Source: CAYRHN01 sp964424115 | Lineage (GTDB): Bacteria > Chloroflexota > Anaerolineae > Anaerolineales > Anaerolineaceae | Direction: 5' to 3' | NCBI GenBank assembly: GCA_964424115.1 | Contig: CAYRHN010000008.1 | Span: 62,001 to 126,000 of the forward strand | Length of the DNA: 64,000 bases | In this document: positions 17,996 to 29,120 of the stretch, one piece after another | Layout of the letters: each line of letters starts with the position of its first letter | How positions within the stretch are numbered: the first letter of the stretch is position 1 | Translations under genes and position numbers: made by a program | The notes under the pieces: generated by a model | Databases searched by the model: none | What the model was told of the DNA's origin: nothing | The model's input: the letters and a program-made list of their open reading frames with translations, nothing else

Positions 17996-19993
17996 GTAAT
18001 CCAACCTCCTGAACGATCGCGGATACAAAGTCAATCAACTGATTGATCAGCACATTGAGGATGTAAGCCGCCAGCAGGAACAACAGCATGGTGAAAATAG
18101 TCATCAGGATATTTCTGACCGTCTCTGAGAACGAGTAATTGTGGATCTCCTTGACCATGATAAACAACATCATCGCCGTCCAGGCCCACATTAACTGAAT
18201 GGAAAAGTCATAAAGGAATTGTTCGTTGATCGTCAGCACATTGGAGAGGAAGGCAATCGGCAGGGCAAACAGGACATAGGGGAACAGGCTGTAGGCAGTG
18301 CCGATCACCACATCCCGCACCCGCCCTTCGCCGTCGCTGATCGTGGAAACCAGGTAGTTCGCGGCATTCCACAGGCCGATGATCACCAGCAACTTGACTA
18401 CCTCATCCTCGATGCGGAAATAGGTCAAGGAGGTGTACTCACTAAAGACAAACCCGGTAGCGTAGATCGAAACGATCCTGGCCGCAATCACCCAGAGATA
18501 GATCAAGATCGCAAAAAGCAGGCTGCCGCGCTGTTTCTTCTTAATATAATAGAAACTGTCTACAGGCTGCTTGATGAAACGGAACATAAAAACGAAGTCG
18601 TCCACCAGTTTGATGCGAGTGAGGTTGTGGAACCATTCGCGTACCGGGTCCAGCCAATGACGTTTCCGCTCCACCCTGGTAAAGATCAACAAACCGATCC
18701 ATAATCCCAAGATCCACAAGATTGCTGAGGATAGATTCCGCTGCAGGTCGGCATTACGCAATTCCCAAAAAGATTGAGAATATCCATTGCGGTCTTCTGC
18801 AAACCGATAGGCGGCCATACTGGCCTGGTAATTGCCGTCCTTGAAATAAGCGTCCGCAATGCCCTGGTAAGCCATGATGAACAAACCGTTAAATTTCAAG
18901 ACTTCCTCAAAATACGGTTTAGCCTCATCGTAAAACCCATTCATGTATAAACGAACGCCTTCGTGAACTTTCTGGGCAAATGCGGTGGTTTCATAAATCA
19001 CCAGTGCGTTCTTCTCTTTGTCCAATACATAGATAAATTCCTGGTAGCGGTCGATGGCGGTTGGATTGCTCAGCGTGCCCAGCCGTTGTTCTCCTTTATC
19101 CTGCGCGCCAAAGACAAACAACAGCGTTCCATTGAGATCATATTCGTAGATCTGCCCTTTGGAATCCACTCCCAAAACTAACCCGTTATCGCTGACATTT
19201 AGATCCCGGAAAGTGGTGGAGCCAAAGGTGTTTTGAAAAATATTTTTTCCTGCAATGGTGAATTTACGGATGCTCTCATAACGAGAAGTACCGGAAGTGA
19301 TCGTATAAATCATCGATTGCTTGTCAATGGCAATATTGGAGGGAGAAGCCGCTTCATTTTTGATGAATTGGTCTAATTGCTCTTTGGTTAAGAAGATGCG
19401 CTGCAAGATCATCTTCAGCGACATACTGGCCGTGTTTGCACCAAAGTAGCCAATGAAATTACCGTTGGTGTTCATCTGCACAACGCCGTTGGTGGAGCCT
19501 TCGCTGATCACGTAGATATTCTTGCGCTTATCCACTACCACCTTGCGCGGCAGGAATTGCTTATCTTTGCCAAACAACGGCTCACTGGGTCGCCCAAACT
19601 GCCCGATCAAGTTTCCCTGAGCATCCAGGATGACAATCGTATTGCTCTTTCCATCCGCGATATACATCGTCCCTTCATCGTCCACAAAGATGCCCGTGGG
19701 CGCTTGCAAGATATCCTTGCCGTAATACGCAGTGATCTCGTTATTGACCACGGTGACGATTCTGCCGTTGCCAGTATCGGCAATGTAGATGACGCCATCC
19801 TTGGTTATGAACATGTCTTCCGCGCCGGAGATGTCCAGGTCAACCTCATCGTATGGGCGGTAGGCATCCTGAGTTTTTACCAGCCAACCGTCCGGCCCCA
19901 ACGCCCAGGTGGTGTAAGGTGAGTCGGCGCTCGCCTGTCCCAGGCTGGAAGAGAGGAATATGATCAGAAGGAGAATTGAAATGAGCTTTTTCA

Positions 19994-19997
<4 letters not shown>
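17988..19997 (-). CDS. Exported NHL-repeat / TPR / YIP1-domain membrane protein (669 aa)
   Basis: A signal peptide (residues 1-24, ending 'SLGQASA') is followed by an NHL-type beta-propeller (about 40-335; recurring 'VDDEGTMYIADG', 'VDKRKNIYVISEG', 'DSKGQIYEYD' blades), a TPR-like helical segment (about 345-410; 'YDEAKPYFEEVLKFN', 'GNYQASMAAYRFAED'), one membrane span near 425-440, and a C-terminal multi-span YIP1-like domain (about 480-665). The propeller is thus outside and tethered by the membrane domain. The gene lies between the two permease pairs and is separated by 1 bp or overlapped by its neighbours, so its stoichiometric production with the importer is likely. Function unknown; sensing or docking of the polysaccharide is a guess. 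Confidence 0.75.
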
Positions 19998-20899
<902 letters not shown>

Positions 20900-20907
20900 G
20901 GCTGCGC

Positions 20908-21837
20908 CTACCGATCACTACCAAATAATCGATTAGAAATGCGGGTGAAGAAAAGCACCATCAGCAGCAAGACCACCGAAACCGCGGCGGCATAGCCCAT
21001 TTCGTAACGCAGAAAGCCGTAATCCTCAATGTGGTTGACGATCAATTGCCCCGCGTATTGCGGGGTAGGATTGCCTCCCGATAGGGTAACCCCAATCGCC
21101 CCGGCCTGGAACGTGGACACGATCGCCATAACCGCGCCGAATAGCATTTGCGGCTTCATCGACGGAATCGTGATGTTAATGATCTCCTGGAAGCGGTTGC
21201 TGATTCCATCCAGTGCGCCGGCCTCATACAGCTCCGGGTTAACCTCCAGAATACCGGCCAGCATAGCCAGGAACCCCACGCCCATACTGCTCCACAGGGT
21301 AACAATGATCATTATGGTCATCAGGTATTCGGGAGATTGCAACCATTGGACAGGTTCCTGGATCAAGTTGAGATTCATCAGCAAGCTGTTCAGATATCCA
21401 TTCTGGTCGCCGCTAAAAAGCGCCTTCCACACAACGGTCATTGCCACCCCGGATGTCATCGATGGGGAATAAAGCACCAGCGCAAAAAGCGTGCGCGGCA
21501 ACTTGGGGATCTGCGCCAACATCCAGGCCAGCATGAAGGAGAGAATATAGCCCCCGGGGCCTACTATGACCGCAAATTTAATAGTATTCGGCAGCACGTA
21601 CTTCATGAAGATATCATCCTGGGTAGCCAGGACGACATAATTCTGAAGGCCGTTGAACTTGGGAGGTTGGATCGTGTCAAAGGATGTAAACGAAAGGAGG
21701 AAAGCCACAATCACGGGAGCCACAATGAAAACAATGAAGAGCAGCGCATAGACGGATAGAAATCCATAGGCGGAGCCTTCTTTTTTGAACCATTTCTTGA
21801 AACCTGACTCGGATTTGATCGGAGGGTTATTGACCAT
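20908..21837 (-). CDS. Sugar ABC transporter permease, MalF type (309 aa)
   Basis: The ATG at 21837 is preferred: AGGTGG lies seven bases upstream and the start overlaps the previous stop by 11 bp. A longer frame to 21864 exists but lacks a site. Six hydrophobic segments and the EAA loop 'YEAGALDGISNRFQEIINITIPSM' identify a MalF-type subunit. With the next gene it forms one of the operon's two permease dimers, adjacent to the composite binding protein, which is its likely ligand donor. Confidence 0.92.
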   Translation of the reverse strand: MVNNPPIKSESGFKKWFKKEGSAYGFLSVYALLFIVFIVAPVIVAFLLSFTSFDTIQPPKFNGLQNYVVLATQDDIFMKYVLPNTIKFAVIVGPGGYILSFMLAWMLAQIPKLPRTLFALVLYSPSMTSGVAMTVVWKALFSGDQNGYLNSLLMNLNLIQEPVQWLQSPEYLMTIMIIVTLWSSMGVGFLAMLAGILEVNPELYEAGALDGISNRFQEIINITIPSMKPQMLFGAVMAIVSTFQAGAIGVTLSGGNPTPQYAGQLIVNHIEDYGFLRYEMGYAAAVSVVLLLMVLFFTRISNRLFGSDR

Positions 21838-24733
21838 CTTCCATCCACCTCTTGATTGTATCAATCGTCGGAACCTTGAACTCCTTGACCACCTGGCCGT
21901 CTTTCAGGTAACCAAACTCTTCCATTTTTCTGGTGATCTCGCGGTTGATGGTGATCACTGCGCTGTCGATCGCCACCCGCGGGTTGACCCCGTCGAACAC
22001 GATCCGATTCCAGGCATTACTCAATTCGCGCTCTTGCATATAACTGCCGGGCAGACGTACCGGCTCTTGCAGCCACTGCCATTGTTCAAGAATAACCTGC
22101 TTGTCCTCCTCCGGTATCGGCAGGTAGGAGAAGGCCTCTACATTGGCGGAGTTCCACAGGTATTCAATGCCGTAATTCAATACAATTTGTTGCTGAAACT
22201 CAATTTGGGTTTCAGTGGACATCCACCACTTCATAAATTGCCAGGATTCATCCGGTTTCTCTGTATTGGCAAACATAATGCAGGCCTGCGCCGAACCGGT
22301 GGCATAACGGAGTTTCCGGCCGTCTGGCAAGACCGTCGCAGGATAGAGAGAAATGCCCCACAGCCCGTTCAATTCAGGCGCAGCGGTGAACAATTTCAAA
22401 TAATCGGTGAAATTGGAAACACCGATCGGGACGGAACCATAGCGGAAACTGTCATAGAAATTGGCAGTGGTCAGCGGCATGCCGTAGACAGTGAAGCTTT
22501 CCGCCATGAAGGTGATGGCCTTGATGGCTTCTTCGCTCTCCAGGCCAGTGGAAAATCCATCCGGGCTGTAAAGCTGGGCGCCATAATTAAAAATATAGGG
22601 AGCTGTGGCCAGGTACCCTTTCATTCCCGCGCCGGTGGAGAGCGGGGTATTGAAATTCATGCTGTAACGCTGCAATTCCGGCAGGATCTCGATCACCTCA
22701 TCCCAGGTGGTGGGGATGGGCAGCCCAAGGGAGTCCATGATATCTTTCCGGTAAAAGGTTACCCAAAAATCCTGCGTTTCGGGAATGGCATATACTGAAT
22801 CATTGATCACGTAACTCAGCAAGGCACCCGGCGAATAGATCCGGATGAAAGAATCAAAATCCTTGAAGGTGCGCAGGTCTTTCAGCGCGTTGCGAATGGC
22901 CAGCTCATACGGAACATTGGTGCTCACCCCCAGCGCCACATCCGGCTGGATACCGGCCGCATTTGCCAACACCAATTTAGCCTCGTCTGGCATGATCGAG
23001 AATTTCACTTTGATCCCCGTATCCATGGTGAAACTCTGATCGGTCATAGTTTGCAGTAAATCCACATATTGCCGCGGGCGGTTGACCCACACCTCAATCT
23101 CATCTTCTCCCGACCCGATCGTCTGGTAAGGATCGGGGGCAAAGGAATTGAAAAAGCGCAGCATATCTTCCCACCAATACGTGTAAAACGGGATATCGTT
23201 TGACTTCGGCGACTGGTCTACTGAATGAATGTAGATCTTGTCCAGCGCCAACGGCTGTTCCTGCAACGTGGTCAATAGGCTGCCGAGCAGTTGCGCTGCC
23301 GACCCGGAACCCTCCGAGAAACGGTTCATGTAAATCGGGACCTTATCCGGATCGTTCGCCAGGAAGTGAATGTTGTCGATCGCCATTTGATAAGATAGGA
23401 TTTCTTGCGAGCCGTTCTGATCATTGATCTGTTTCAGCACATCCAAATCCACCTGGAGATCATCGGCGATAGCGATCAATTGTTCTTTGATATCCGGAAT
23501 ATAGTCAGTGATCACCCATTCTTTATATCGGTCAATCTGGTTGCCGGTCAATTTTTTAATTTGCAAGGCCAGGTTGTTAATGTCAACCAGCACCTTTTTG
23601 ATCTTTTGAATGGCGGAATAATAAGGCGAATCCACTGCCTCAATTCCCAGCACATTCTCGCCTTTCTTCATGAACACTTTATATGGGGTGTCGCCCCCGA
23701 GGGTAATATTCTGCCAGCTTGTCGAATAATTGAACCCGTAGCTGTTCAATTCGCGGAATAGCACGGAACCATTCAAGGTAATCCGTCTGAAGACGGTGAA
23801 ATTATTCTTAAAATTTTGAATAGCGCGCAAGGTGATCAGATACATGCCGTCTTCCGGCACATCAAATTTGTAATAAACGGTGCTGCCGGAGCGTTTCCAG
23901 CTATCTCCACCCAAGGTATTCAAGAGCAGCCGGTAAGTATCATAGGGAGTAACGTCCAGGCTGCGATCGCTCACCGGCCGGACGGAGGTGTCGTTTTTAT
24001 AAGTAGGATACTCCGCTTCCAATGTGATCAAGACCCCGGAGGGTTCCGCAGCCTGATTGTCCTGTAAGTATTGTTCATACGTGGGAGGTTCCACGAATTC
24101 GCGAAGATACATACTTCCCAGGTAAAGACTTTCCTGGGTATCGCTAAATGTAAAAGTGTGCTTACCTCTTGATAAATGAATTTGCAGCGGGTATTTCTGG
24201 CTAAAGTTCACATCACGCAGCGGCACTTCCGACCATTGGATCAGCCGCTGTTGTTTGATCAGGGCCTCGTTCCCATACCGGTCAAGCGGGAATTGGGCGG
24301 CGCTGTTCTGGTAAAAGAGCGGAAAAACGATCTGGGGAGCATCTGCCGATGCCAGGGCGCCATCGATCAGCAGACTGCCTTCCGGCGGGCTCATATACGA
24401 CTCGGCGGATGCCATGTCAAAGAAGATCTGATAATCCCCCTCTTGCTTGATCTCAGCGTCAAACTGGACTCGATCTCCCTTTTTTAATAAGACACTGGGC
24501 TTCTGATATTGCCCCGCAGTGGCATCGTTCGCCAGCGTAACCCCGTAAGCATCCGCTTGAATTTCAAGATCATTCGCGCCTGCGTTTGCCGGGTGCGCCA
24601 GGCCTTTCTCTGTCGCAGGCGATGCCGGGCCTCGTTCCGCAATCCCTACCGCATGCGCCGGGAATGGAACCAATACGAGCAGGATCAAAATAGAGAACAA
24701 CGGTCTAAGGAATCTTACCATCTTTGGGTACAT
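21827..24733 (-). CDS. Composite extracellular solute-binding protein with N-terminal beta-sandwich domains (about 968 aa)
   Basis: The start is uncertain between ATG 24733 and ATG 24721; the far upstream ATG at 24805 lies inside a hairpin and gives a poor signal peptide. The signal ends near 'LVPFPAHA'. Residues about 30-510 hold two beta-sandwich, carbohydrate-binding-like regions ('QADAYGVTLANDATAGQYQKPS' is split here by domain edges) and a helical linker; residues about 540-965 form a full family-1 solute-binding domain ('PTTWDEVIEILPELQR', 'WGISLYPATVLPDG'). Ordinary binding proteins have about 420 residues, so this one is more than double length. No lipobox cysteine is obvious. It probably docks polysaccharide and hands oligosaccharide to the permeases encoded just downstream. 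Confidence 0.8.
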   Translation of the reverse strand: MYPKMVRFLRPLFSILILLVLVPFPAHAVGIAERGPASPATEKGLAHPANAGANDLEIQADAYGVTLANDATAGQYQKPSVLLKKGDRVQFDAEIKQEGDYQIFFDMASAESYMSPPEGSLLIDGALASADAPQIVFPLFYQNSAAQFPLDRYGNEALIKQQRLIQWSEVPLRDVNFSQKYPLQIHLSRGKHTFTFSDTQESLYLGSMYLREFVEPPTYEQYLQDNQAAEPSGVLITLEAEYPTYKNDTSVRPVSDRSLDVTPYDTYRLLLNTLGGDSWKRSGSTVYYKFDVPEDGMYLITLRAIQNFKNNFTVFRRITLNGSVLFRELNSYGFNYSTSWQNITLGGDTPYKVFMKKGENVLGIEAVDSPYYSAIQKIKKVLVDINNLALQIKKLTGNQIDRYKEWVITDYIPDIKEQLIAIADDLQVDLDVLKQINDQNGSQEILSYQMAIDNIHFLANDPDKVPIYMNRFSEGSGSAAQLLGSLLTTLQEQPLALDKIYIHSVDQSPKSNDIPFYTYWWEDMLRFFNSFAPDPYQTIGSGEDEIEVWVNRPRQYVDLLQTMTDQSFTMDTGIKVKFSIMPDEAKLVLANAAGIQPDVALGVSTNVPYELAIRNALKDLRTFKDFDSFIRIYSPGALLSYVINDSVYAIPETQDFWVTFYRKDIMDSLGLPIPTTWDEVIEILPELQRYSMNFNTPLSTGAGMKGYLATAPYIFNYGAQLYSPDGFSTGLESEEAIKAITFMAESFTVYGMPLTTANFYDSFRYGSVPIGVSNFTDYLKLFTAAPELNGLWGISLYPATVLPDGRKLRYATGSAQACIMFANTEKPDESWQFMKWWMSTETQIEFQQQIVLNYGIEYLWNSANVEAFSYLPIPEEDKQVILEQWQWLQEPVRLPGSYMQERELSNAWNRIVFDGVNPRVAIDSAVITINREITRKMEEFGYLKDGQVVKEFKVPTIDTIKRWMEDGQ

Positions 24734-24781
24734 ATCCGGTTGTCCGCTCTTGCAAGAGAATGAGAGGAAAATCAGAAGGAA

Positions 24782-24810
24782 GGGCGTTGTGGGTTTGACC
24801 CACAACGCCC
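24782..24810 (-). terminator. Strong hairpin between the two binding-protein genes (attenuator-like)
   Basis: A perfect 13-bp stem (GGGCGTTGTGGGT / ACCCACAACGCCC) with a 3-base loop, 19 bp past the stop of the 480-residue binding protein. The minus-strand downstream sequence is only mildly T-rich (TTCCTTC...), so it should be a partial terminator or 3' stabiliser rather than a full stop. It would favour the upstream GH94 and binding-protein genes. Confidence 0.7.
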
Positions 24811-24828
24811 TTATTTATTCAGCAGATA

Positions 24829-26271
24829 CTACTTGGGGAGAGCAGCGGCTGCTTCGTCCAGGATCTTGTTGGCAAATTCTTCCAACTTGGCGGCATAGTC
24901 CTCGTATTTGAACTTTCCAGAGTCGGAGTTGGTAAACATGTAACCCATATTGACGTCTTTGTCGGTCTCGTCAATATCGATGCCGGGCTTGCCTTCCCAG
25001 CGGGCATTGATGTAACCGGGGATGACCTTCGCCAGGGATTCGATCAAGTTGTTGTCGGAATTCTCCAGCGCCGTCAGCAGGCCGGGAACATTGATGAATT
25101 CCTTGTATGTAGCGAGGGATTCTTCGTCGGCAATGATCGGCAGGGTGGGGGCGCCGGTGCCAATAGTCTTGACCACCTCAACCTCAGCATTCCAACCTTC
25201 TTTGCTGTAGGTCATGAACTTGGCAAACTTGAAGGCTTCTTCCAGGTTCTTGCTCTGGCTGGAAACCACCATCACATCCAGAACAGTGGCCTGGTTGCCA
25301 CCGGGGATGCCGATGAAGTCCCAATTGAAAGTCTGCGCCAGGTAACCGTCAATCGCCCAGGTAGCATCCCAACGGACACCGACTTCCTGGTTGGCGAACA
25401 GTTCCCACGGTCCGGTGGACTTGAACTTGGTCTTCTGTTCGTCAGAGAGACCCTGCCAGGTCAACGGTTTGATCTCAGCATACTTGGCAATGGCTTCCTT
25501 GAAGGCAGCTGAGTTGTAGTTCATGTGCTTGCCGTCGAAGCTGAACCATTTCAGGTTGGGATCGACAGTGTTGGGGTACCAACCCAGAATGAATTCCTGC
25601 TCATCCAGGCCAAGAATGTGCTTCTCGGGATTGTTCAATGCCTTGGCGGTATCCAGGAAATCCGCCGCAGAAATGCCATAGGTCGGGGCATCCAGGTTGG
25701 CAGCTTCATACAGATCCTGGTTGACCCAATAGCCCATCAAGAACATATCAGCAGGCAGGCCATAGACCTTGTCGCCGTATGTGAAGGCATCCTTCATGAA
25801 CTGGGGAACGAGCGCCCAGTCGGGATCATCGTTCACAAGTGCGGACAGATCAGCGACCCAGCCGTTTTGTACGTACAGCGGCACATTGTTAGCCATGAAG
25901 ACATCTGGCAGCTCGCCCTTGGCCGCATAAGCGGTCAGGTTGGCTTCCCAGCCGCCTTCAGCCGACATATCCACGTACTCAATGGTCACGTTCGGGTGGG
26001 CGGCCTCATACAGAGCAACCTGCTGGCGCCATTTGTTGTTTTCTTCTTCAGTGCCCACATTCCAGTTGGCGTAGCGGATGGTCACCGGCTGGGGTTCGGG
26101 CGTGGCTGTCGGGGGGACAGCGGTCGCGGTCGGTGGAACATTGGTCGGTTTGGGTTTTGCAGTGGCTGTGGGGGGCACAGGGGTGTTGGTTGCGGCGGGG
26201 GCGCAGCCAAACATGCTCACGGCTAAGGCCGCGACGACTACAAGAACAAGCAATTTTGCAAAGGTTTTCAT
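24829..26271 (-). CDS. Sugar-binding lipoprotein of an ABC importer (480 aa)
   Basis: The start is the ATG at 26271 with AGAGGAG upstream; the longer frame to 26319 adds a non-signal leader. A lipoprotein signal ends at Cys23 (SMFGC), followed by a 35-residue Thr/Pro linker typical of Chloroflexota. The mature domain (about 60-480) is a family-1 solute-binding protein ('ALYEAAHPNVTIEYVDMS', 'GYWVNQDLYEAANL', 'NQEVGVRWDATWAIDG'). It is the second gene of the glucan operon. It may serve either of the two permease pairs. Ligand presumably a glucan oligosaccharide (context only). Confidence 0.9.
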   Translation of the reverse strand: MKTFAKLLVLVVVAALAVSMFGCAPAATNTPVPPTATAKPKPTNVPPTATAVPPTATPEPQPVTIRYANWNVGTEEENNKWRQQVALYEAAHPNVTIEYVDMSAEGGWEANLTAYAAKGELPDVFMANNVPLYVQNGWVADLSALVNDDPDWALVPQFMKDAFTYGDKVYGLPADMFLMGYWVNQDLYEAANLDAPTYGISAADFLDTAKALNNPEKHILGLDEQEFILGWYPNTVDPNLKWFSFDGKHMNYNSAAFKEAIAKYAEIKPLTWQGLSDEQKTKFKSTGPWELFANQEVGVRWDATWAIDGYLAQTFNWDFIGIPGGNQATVLDVMVVSSQSKNLEEAFKFAKFMTYSKEGWNAEVEVVKTIGTGAPTLPIIADEESLATYKEFINVPGLLTALENSDNNLIESLAKVIPGYINARWEGKPGIDIDETDKDVNMGYMFTNSDSGKFKYEDYAAKLEEFANKILDEAAAALPK

Positions 26272-26389
26272 TTTTTCTCCTCTTAGTTTAATTGGTGTAA
26301 ATGGGTACAACACGGCCAAACTTTAATCTCCTATCCTGATACGCGCACCTCCTTCCTAAATCATCGGAAAACTCGCCAGTCAGACAGGC

Positions 26390-28771
26390 TTACCCCATAA
26401 TGATCTTCACTGTGTGAACCTGTCCATCAGTAAATACCGGGATCACCTGACTTGCCAAGGTCTTACCGTCAACCGCTACTGATTTGACGCCTTTATTAAC
26501 ATGCGCCGGGTTCTCCACCTCGATCTGGTAGGTAGCGCCGCGGAATTTCCGGGTTGCCCTGAACCCCGACCATTGAGCAGGGATCGAAGGATCAACCAGC
26601 AATCCATCCGCTTGCGGACGGATGCCCAGGATCCAGTGCGTTCCCACCCGGTGCAACCATTGTGAGGAACCGGTATACCAGGTCCAGCCTCCGCGGCCGT
26701 AGAACTCGGATAGCGGGCCGTCGATATTGCCGGGCGTCACGTAAGGTTCGGCTTTATAAGTGTCAATATCCGCGCTGCGGTTCGGCGGACAGATCTTCCG
26801 ATAAGCTTCGTAGGCCAGCTCAGGCTGTCCTGCCAGCGTATAGGCCCACACTGACCAGGTAGCGGCATGGGTATACACGCCGCCATTTTCGCGCAAACCC
26901 GGAGCATAGCGGGTCACATAACCTACGTCCGGGCGCGGCTGGGTAAAAGCGGGGTAATTCAGCAATGTGCCGTAATCTTTTAACAAATATTTCGTCACCG
27001 AGTCCATGGCCGTCTTAGCGCGGGCACCTTCTGAAATGCCGCTGATGACCGCCCAGTTATTCGGCATCAGGAAAATCTTACCTTCATCATTATTTTTCGA
27101 GCCAAGAAGGTATCCGTCGTCTGTGGTGGCCTGCAAATACCACTCGCCATCCCAACCGTAGCGGTTGAAAGCCTCCCTCAAATTTTCGCGCACGATTTCA
27201 CAGCGGGTGGCAAAAGCCTCATCTCCGCGCCTCCGGGCTAACGGGATAAAATTACCCAGGATCATGTAGAGAAATTCAGCCACCCAGAAACTCTCGCCTT
27301 TAAGAAGCGTTCCCACAGCGCTCAGACCGTCATTCCAATCGTGATCACCCATCAAGGGGATGCCCCGCGGCGAGAAGCGTGAGAAAGAACGCTCAATGGC
27401 TCGCTTGCAATGCTCATAGACCGGTTCCGCTGGCCCGTTCAGATACGGCGCCTTCTCATCCAGGATGCTGAGGTCATCCGTTTCTTTCAAATATGCATCC
27501 AGGATGAAGGGCAGCCACAGCAGATCATCCGAGCAATTGGTACGCGGGCCGCCGTCGCGGATGGAAAACCACCAGTGGTATACATCCCCCTCGATAAACT
27601 GGTGCGCGGCATGCAGCAGTAATTGCTTCTTTGCGTATTCCGGCTCACTGACCAGGAAGATCTGGCTGTCCTGTAGCTGATCGCGGAAGCCGATCCCCGC
27701 CGAAACCTGGTAAAGGGCTGATTTTCCCCACAAGCGGCAGGAGATGGACTGGTATTTCAACCAGTAATTGGTCATGAAATTGAAGGCCTCATCGGGAGTT
27801 TCCACCCGTTCCTGATCTAGGAAACGCGACCAAAAGGCCTTAACCTCTTCAAATGCCCGTTGGCTTTTTTCCACCGAAGTATACCGGCCGATCAGTTCAG
27901 CTGGGTCCTGCTTTCCCTCCTCGGCTGCTCCAAGCGTGAATATGATCGTCCTGGATGCCCCGGGATCAAGCTCCACCCCCACCTGCAGGGCGGCAATGGC
28001 ATCTGTGAAGCGGCCAGACCTGCCTGCCAGGCGGGGATCCAGCATGGCCTGCGGTTTGTCGTCGTTACGGTACATGCCGATGAAGGATTCTTTATCGCAA
28101 TCGAACGATTTGAGCGGCTCGCTGACCGACATGAACGCGGTGAAAGGCCAGGGTGTATTATTATGCCGCCCTTTATCATCCGGGAAACCCCACAGGTTCT
28201 TCCGCGCATAAACTGTCCGCCCGGGCACATCCGCAGAGGTGGTGATGAACAGCTTGTGGAATTCGCGGTGTTCATCGGGAGAGAATCCCAGTAGCCACTC
28301 GGCATAGGAGGTAACGTCCAGTTCCCGCTTTTCTTCAGATCTGTTGGTCAGCTTAAGCTGGAAAACCTCAACCGGGTCCGTGGCAGAGACAAAGATGGTC
28401 AATTCACTTTCGATGCCCTCGATGCGTTGGAAGAATCTCGAATACCCCAGCCCGTGCACAACTGAGAACGCATCATAGGCATGCATGACCGGTTTATAGG
28501 TCGCCGACCAGAAGATATTCTTTTTGATATCTCGAATATAGAAATATTTTCCCCAATTATCCTTGATCAGATCCTGGAACGAACGTGTCAGCCGGTTTTG
28601 CCCCGCATTTCCCAGCCAACTGTAGCCCGAGCCGGTCTGGGAAACCATCATTCCATAATTTCCATTGCTGATGATATTTCCCCAGGGCCTGGGTGTGAAG
28701 GGAGTCGTGATAATATACTCCCGTCCATCGTCAGAAAAATAACCGTAGCGACTAAGGAATTTCTTGTTCAT
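26390..28771 (-). CDS. Glycoside hydrolase family 94 phosphorylase (793 aa)
   Basis: Reversibly splits a beta-glucosidic bond with phosphate to give alpha-glucose 1-phosphate, saving one ATP per glucose. N-terminal beta-sandwich (about 1-290: 'TPFTPRPWGNIISNGNYG', 'GYSWLGNAGQNRLT'), then an (alpha/alpha)6 barrel (about 330-760) with 'GIGFRDQLQDSQ' (359-370), the catalytic-acid motif HDWNDG (477-482) and 'MPNNWAVISG'. The length matches cellobiose-type phosphorylases and is shorter than 1,2-beta-oligoglucan phosphorylases (about 1,100 residues). No signal peptide: cytosolic. It is the first operon gene, nearest the promoter. Linkage (1,4; 1,3; 1,2) cannot be read from sequence by eye. Confidence 0.9.
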   Translation of the reverse strand: MNKKFLSRYGYFSDDGREYIITTPFTPRPWGNIISNGNYGMMVSQTGSGYSWLGNAGQNRLTRSFQDLIKDNWGKYFYIRDIKKNIFWSATYKPVMHAYDAFSVVHGLGYSRFFQRIEGIESELTIFVSATDPVEVFQLKLTNRSEEKRELDVTSYAEWLLGFSPDEHREFHKLFITTSADVPGRTVYARKNLWGFPDDKGRHNNTPWPFTAFMSVSEPLKSFDCDKESFIGMYRNDDKPQAMLDPRLAGRSGRFTDAIAALQVGVELDPGASRTIIFTLGAAEEGKQDPAELIGRYTSVEKSQRAFEEVKAFWSRFLDQERVETPDEAFNFMTNYWLKYQSISCRLWGKSALYQVSAGIGFRDQLQDSQIFLVSEPEYAKKQLLLHAAHQFIEGDVYHWWFSIRDGGPRTNCSDDLLWLPFILDAYLKETDDLSILDEKAPYLNGPAEPVYEHCKRAIERSFSRFSPRGIPLMGDHDWNDGLSAVGTLLKGESFWVAEFLYMILGNFIPLARRRGDEAFATRCEIVRENLREAFNRYGWDGEWYLQATTDDGYLLGSKNNDEGKIFLMPNNWAVISGISEGARAKTAMDSVTKYLLKDYGTLLNYPAFTQPRPDVGYVTRYAPGLRENGGVYTHAATWSVWAYTLAGQPELAYEAYRKICPPNRSADIDTYKAEPYVTPGNIDGPLSEFYGRGGWTWYTGSSQWLHRVGTHWILGIRPQADGLLVDPSIPAQWSGFRATRKFRGATYQIEVENPAHVNKGVKSVAVDGKTLASQVIPVFTDGQVHTVKIIMG

Positions 28772-28843
28772 AATTACCCTATGAATAAGTCCTTTGGAGG
28801 ATGGCGATTAATTCAGGTGCGATAATCGATTATATAGATCAAG

Positions 28844-28855
28844 TGAAACGTTTCA
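28844..28855 (-). promoter_or_regulatory. LacI-type operator of the glucan operon
   Basis: TGAAACGTTTCA is a perfect 12-bp palindrome with central CG, the form bound by LacI-family proteins. It starts five bases downstream of the -10 box and so covers the transcription start. A second perfect palindrome, ATAATCGATTAT (28822-28833), lies one turn further on. The LacI regulator encoded within the operon (11607-12593) is the likely ligand; this is inferred. Confidence 0.75.
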
Positions 28856-28860
28856 TAAAT

Positions 28861-28889
28861 ATACTATCATTTATTTAATCAAAAGTCAA
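28861..28889 (-). promoter_or_regulatory. Sigma70-type promoter of the 20.7-kb glucan operon
   Basis: Minus strand: TTGACT (28889-28884), 17-base spacer, TAGTAT (28866-28861). It lies about 90 bp before the GH94 start codon; no other promoter of this quality appears in the operon down to 8038. Confidence 0.7.
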
Positions 28890-28979
28890 TATGGTATTTT
28901 GCAGAGATATCGCGCTAATTCCAGACCGTTTTCTCTATATCACCGATTAAGATCCTGAAATCGGTTACATTATTCTTAA

Positions 28980-29008
28980 TTGCATACAGGTCGATTTTGT
29001 TATATGAT
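28980..29008 (+). promoter_or_regulatory. Possible promoter of the four-gene ABC importer
   Basis: TTGCAT (28980-28985), 17 bases, TATGAT (29003-29008). The -10 is good, the -35 weak. The leader to the ATG at 29121 is about 105 bp and holds a small GCCC/GGGC hairpin near 29061-29077. An inverted repeat ACCGATT/AATCGGT lies upstream at 28942-28965. Confidence 0.4.
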
Positions 29009-29120
29009 ATTGGTATCGTATTCAGCGGTTCCATATTTTCATCTCAGGCAGAACCTGTGCCCTGCCAAAGGGCTGAGGTATTGATCCGCAAATTTTCACC
29101 CCTCCCAGGAGAGAAATATT

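Noticed and set aside
24721..24805. ATG at 24805 as start of the composite binding protein
   Set aside because: It lies within the perfect hairpin, has no ribosome-binding site and gives a leader unlike a signal peptide.
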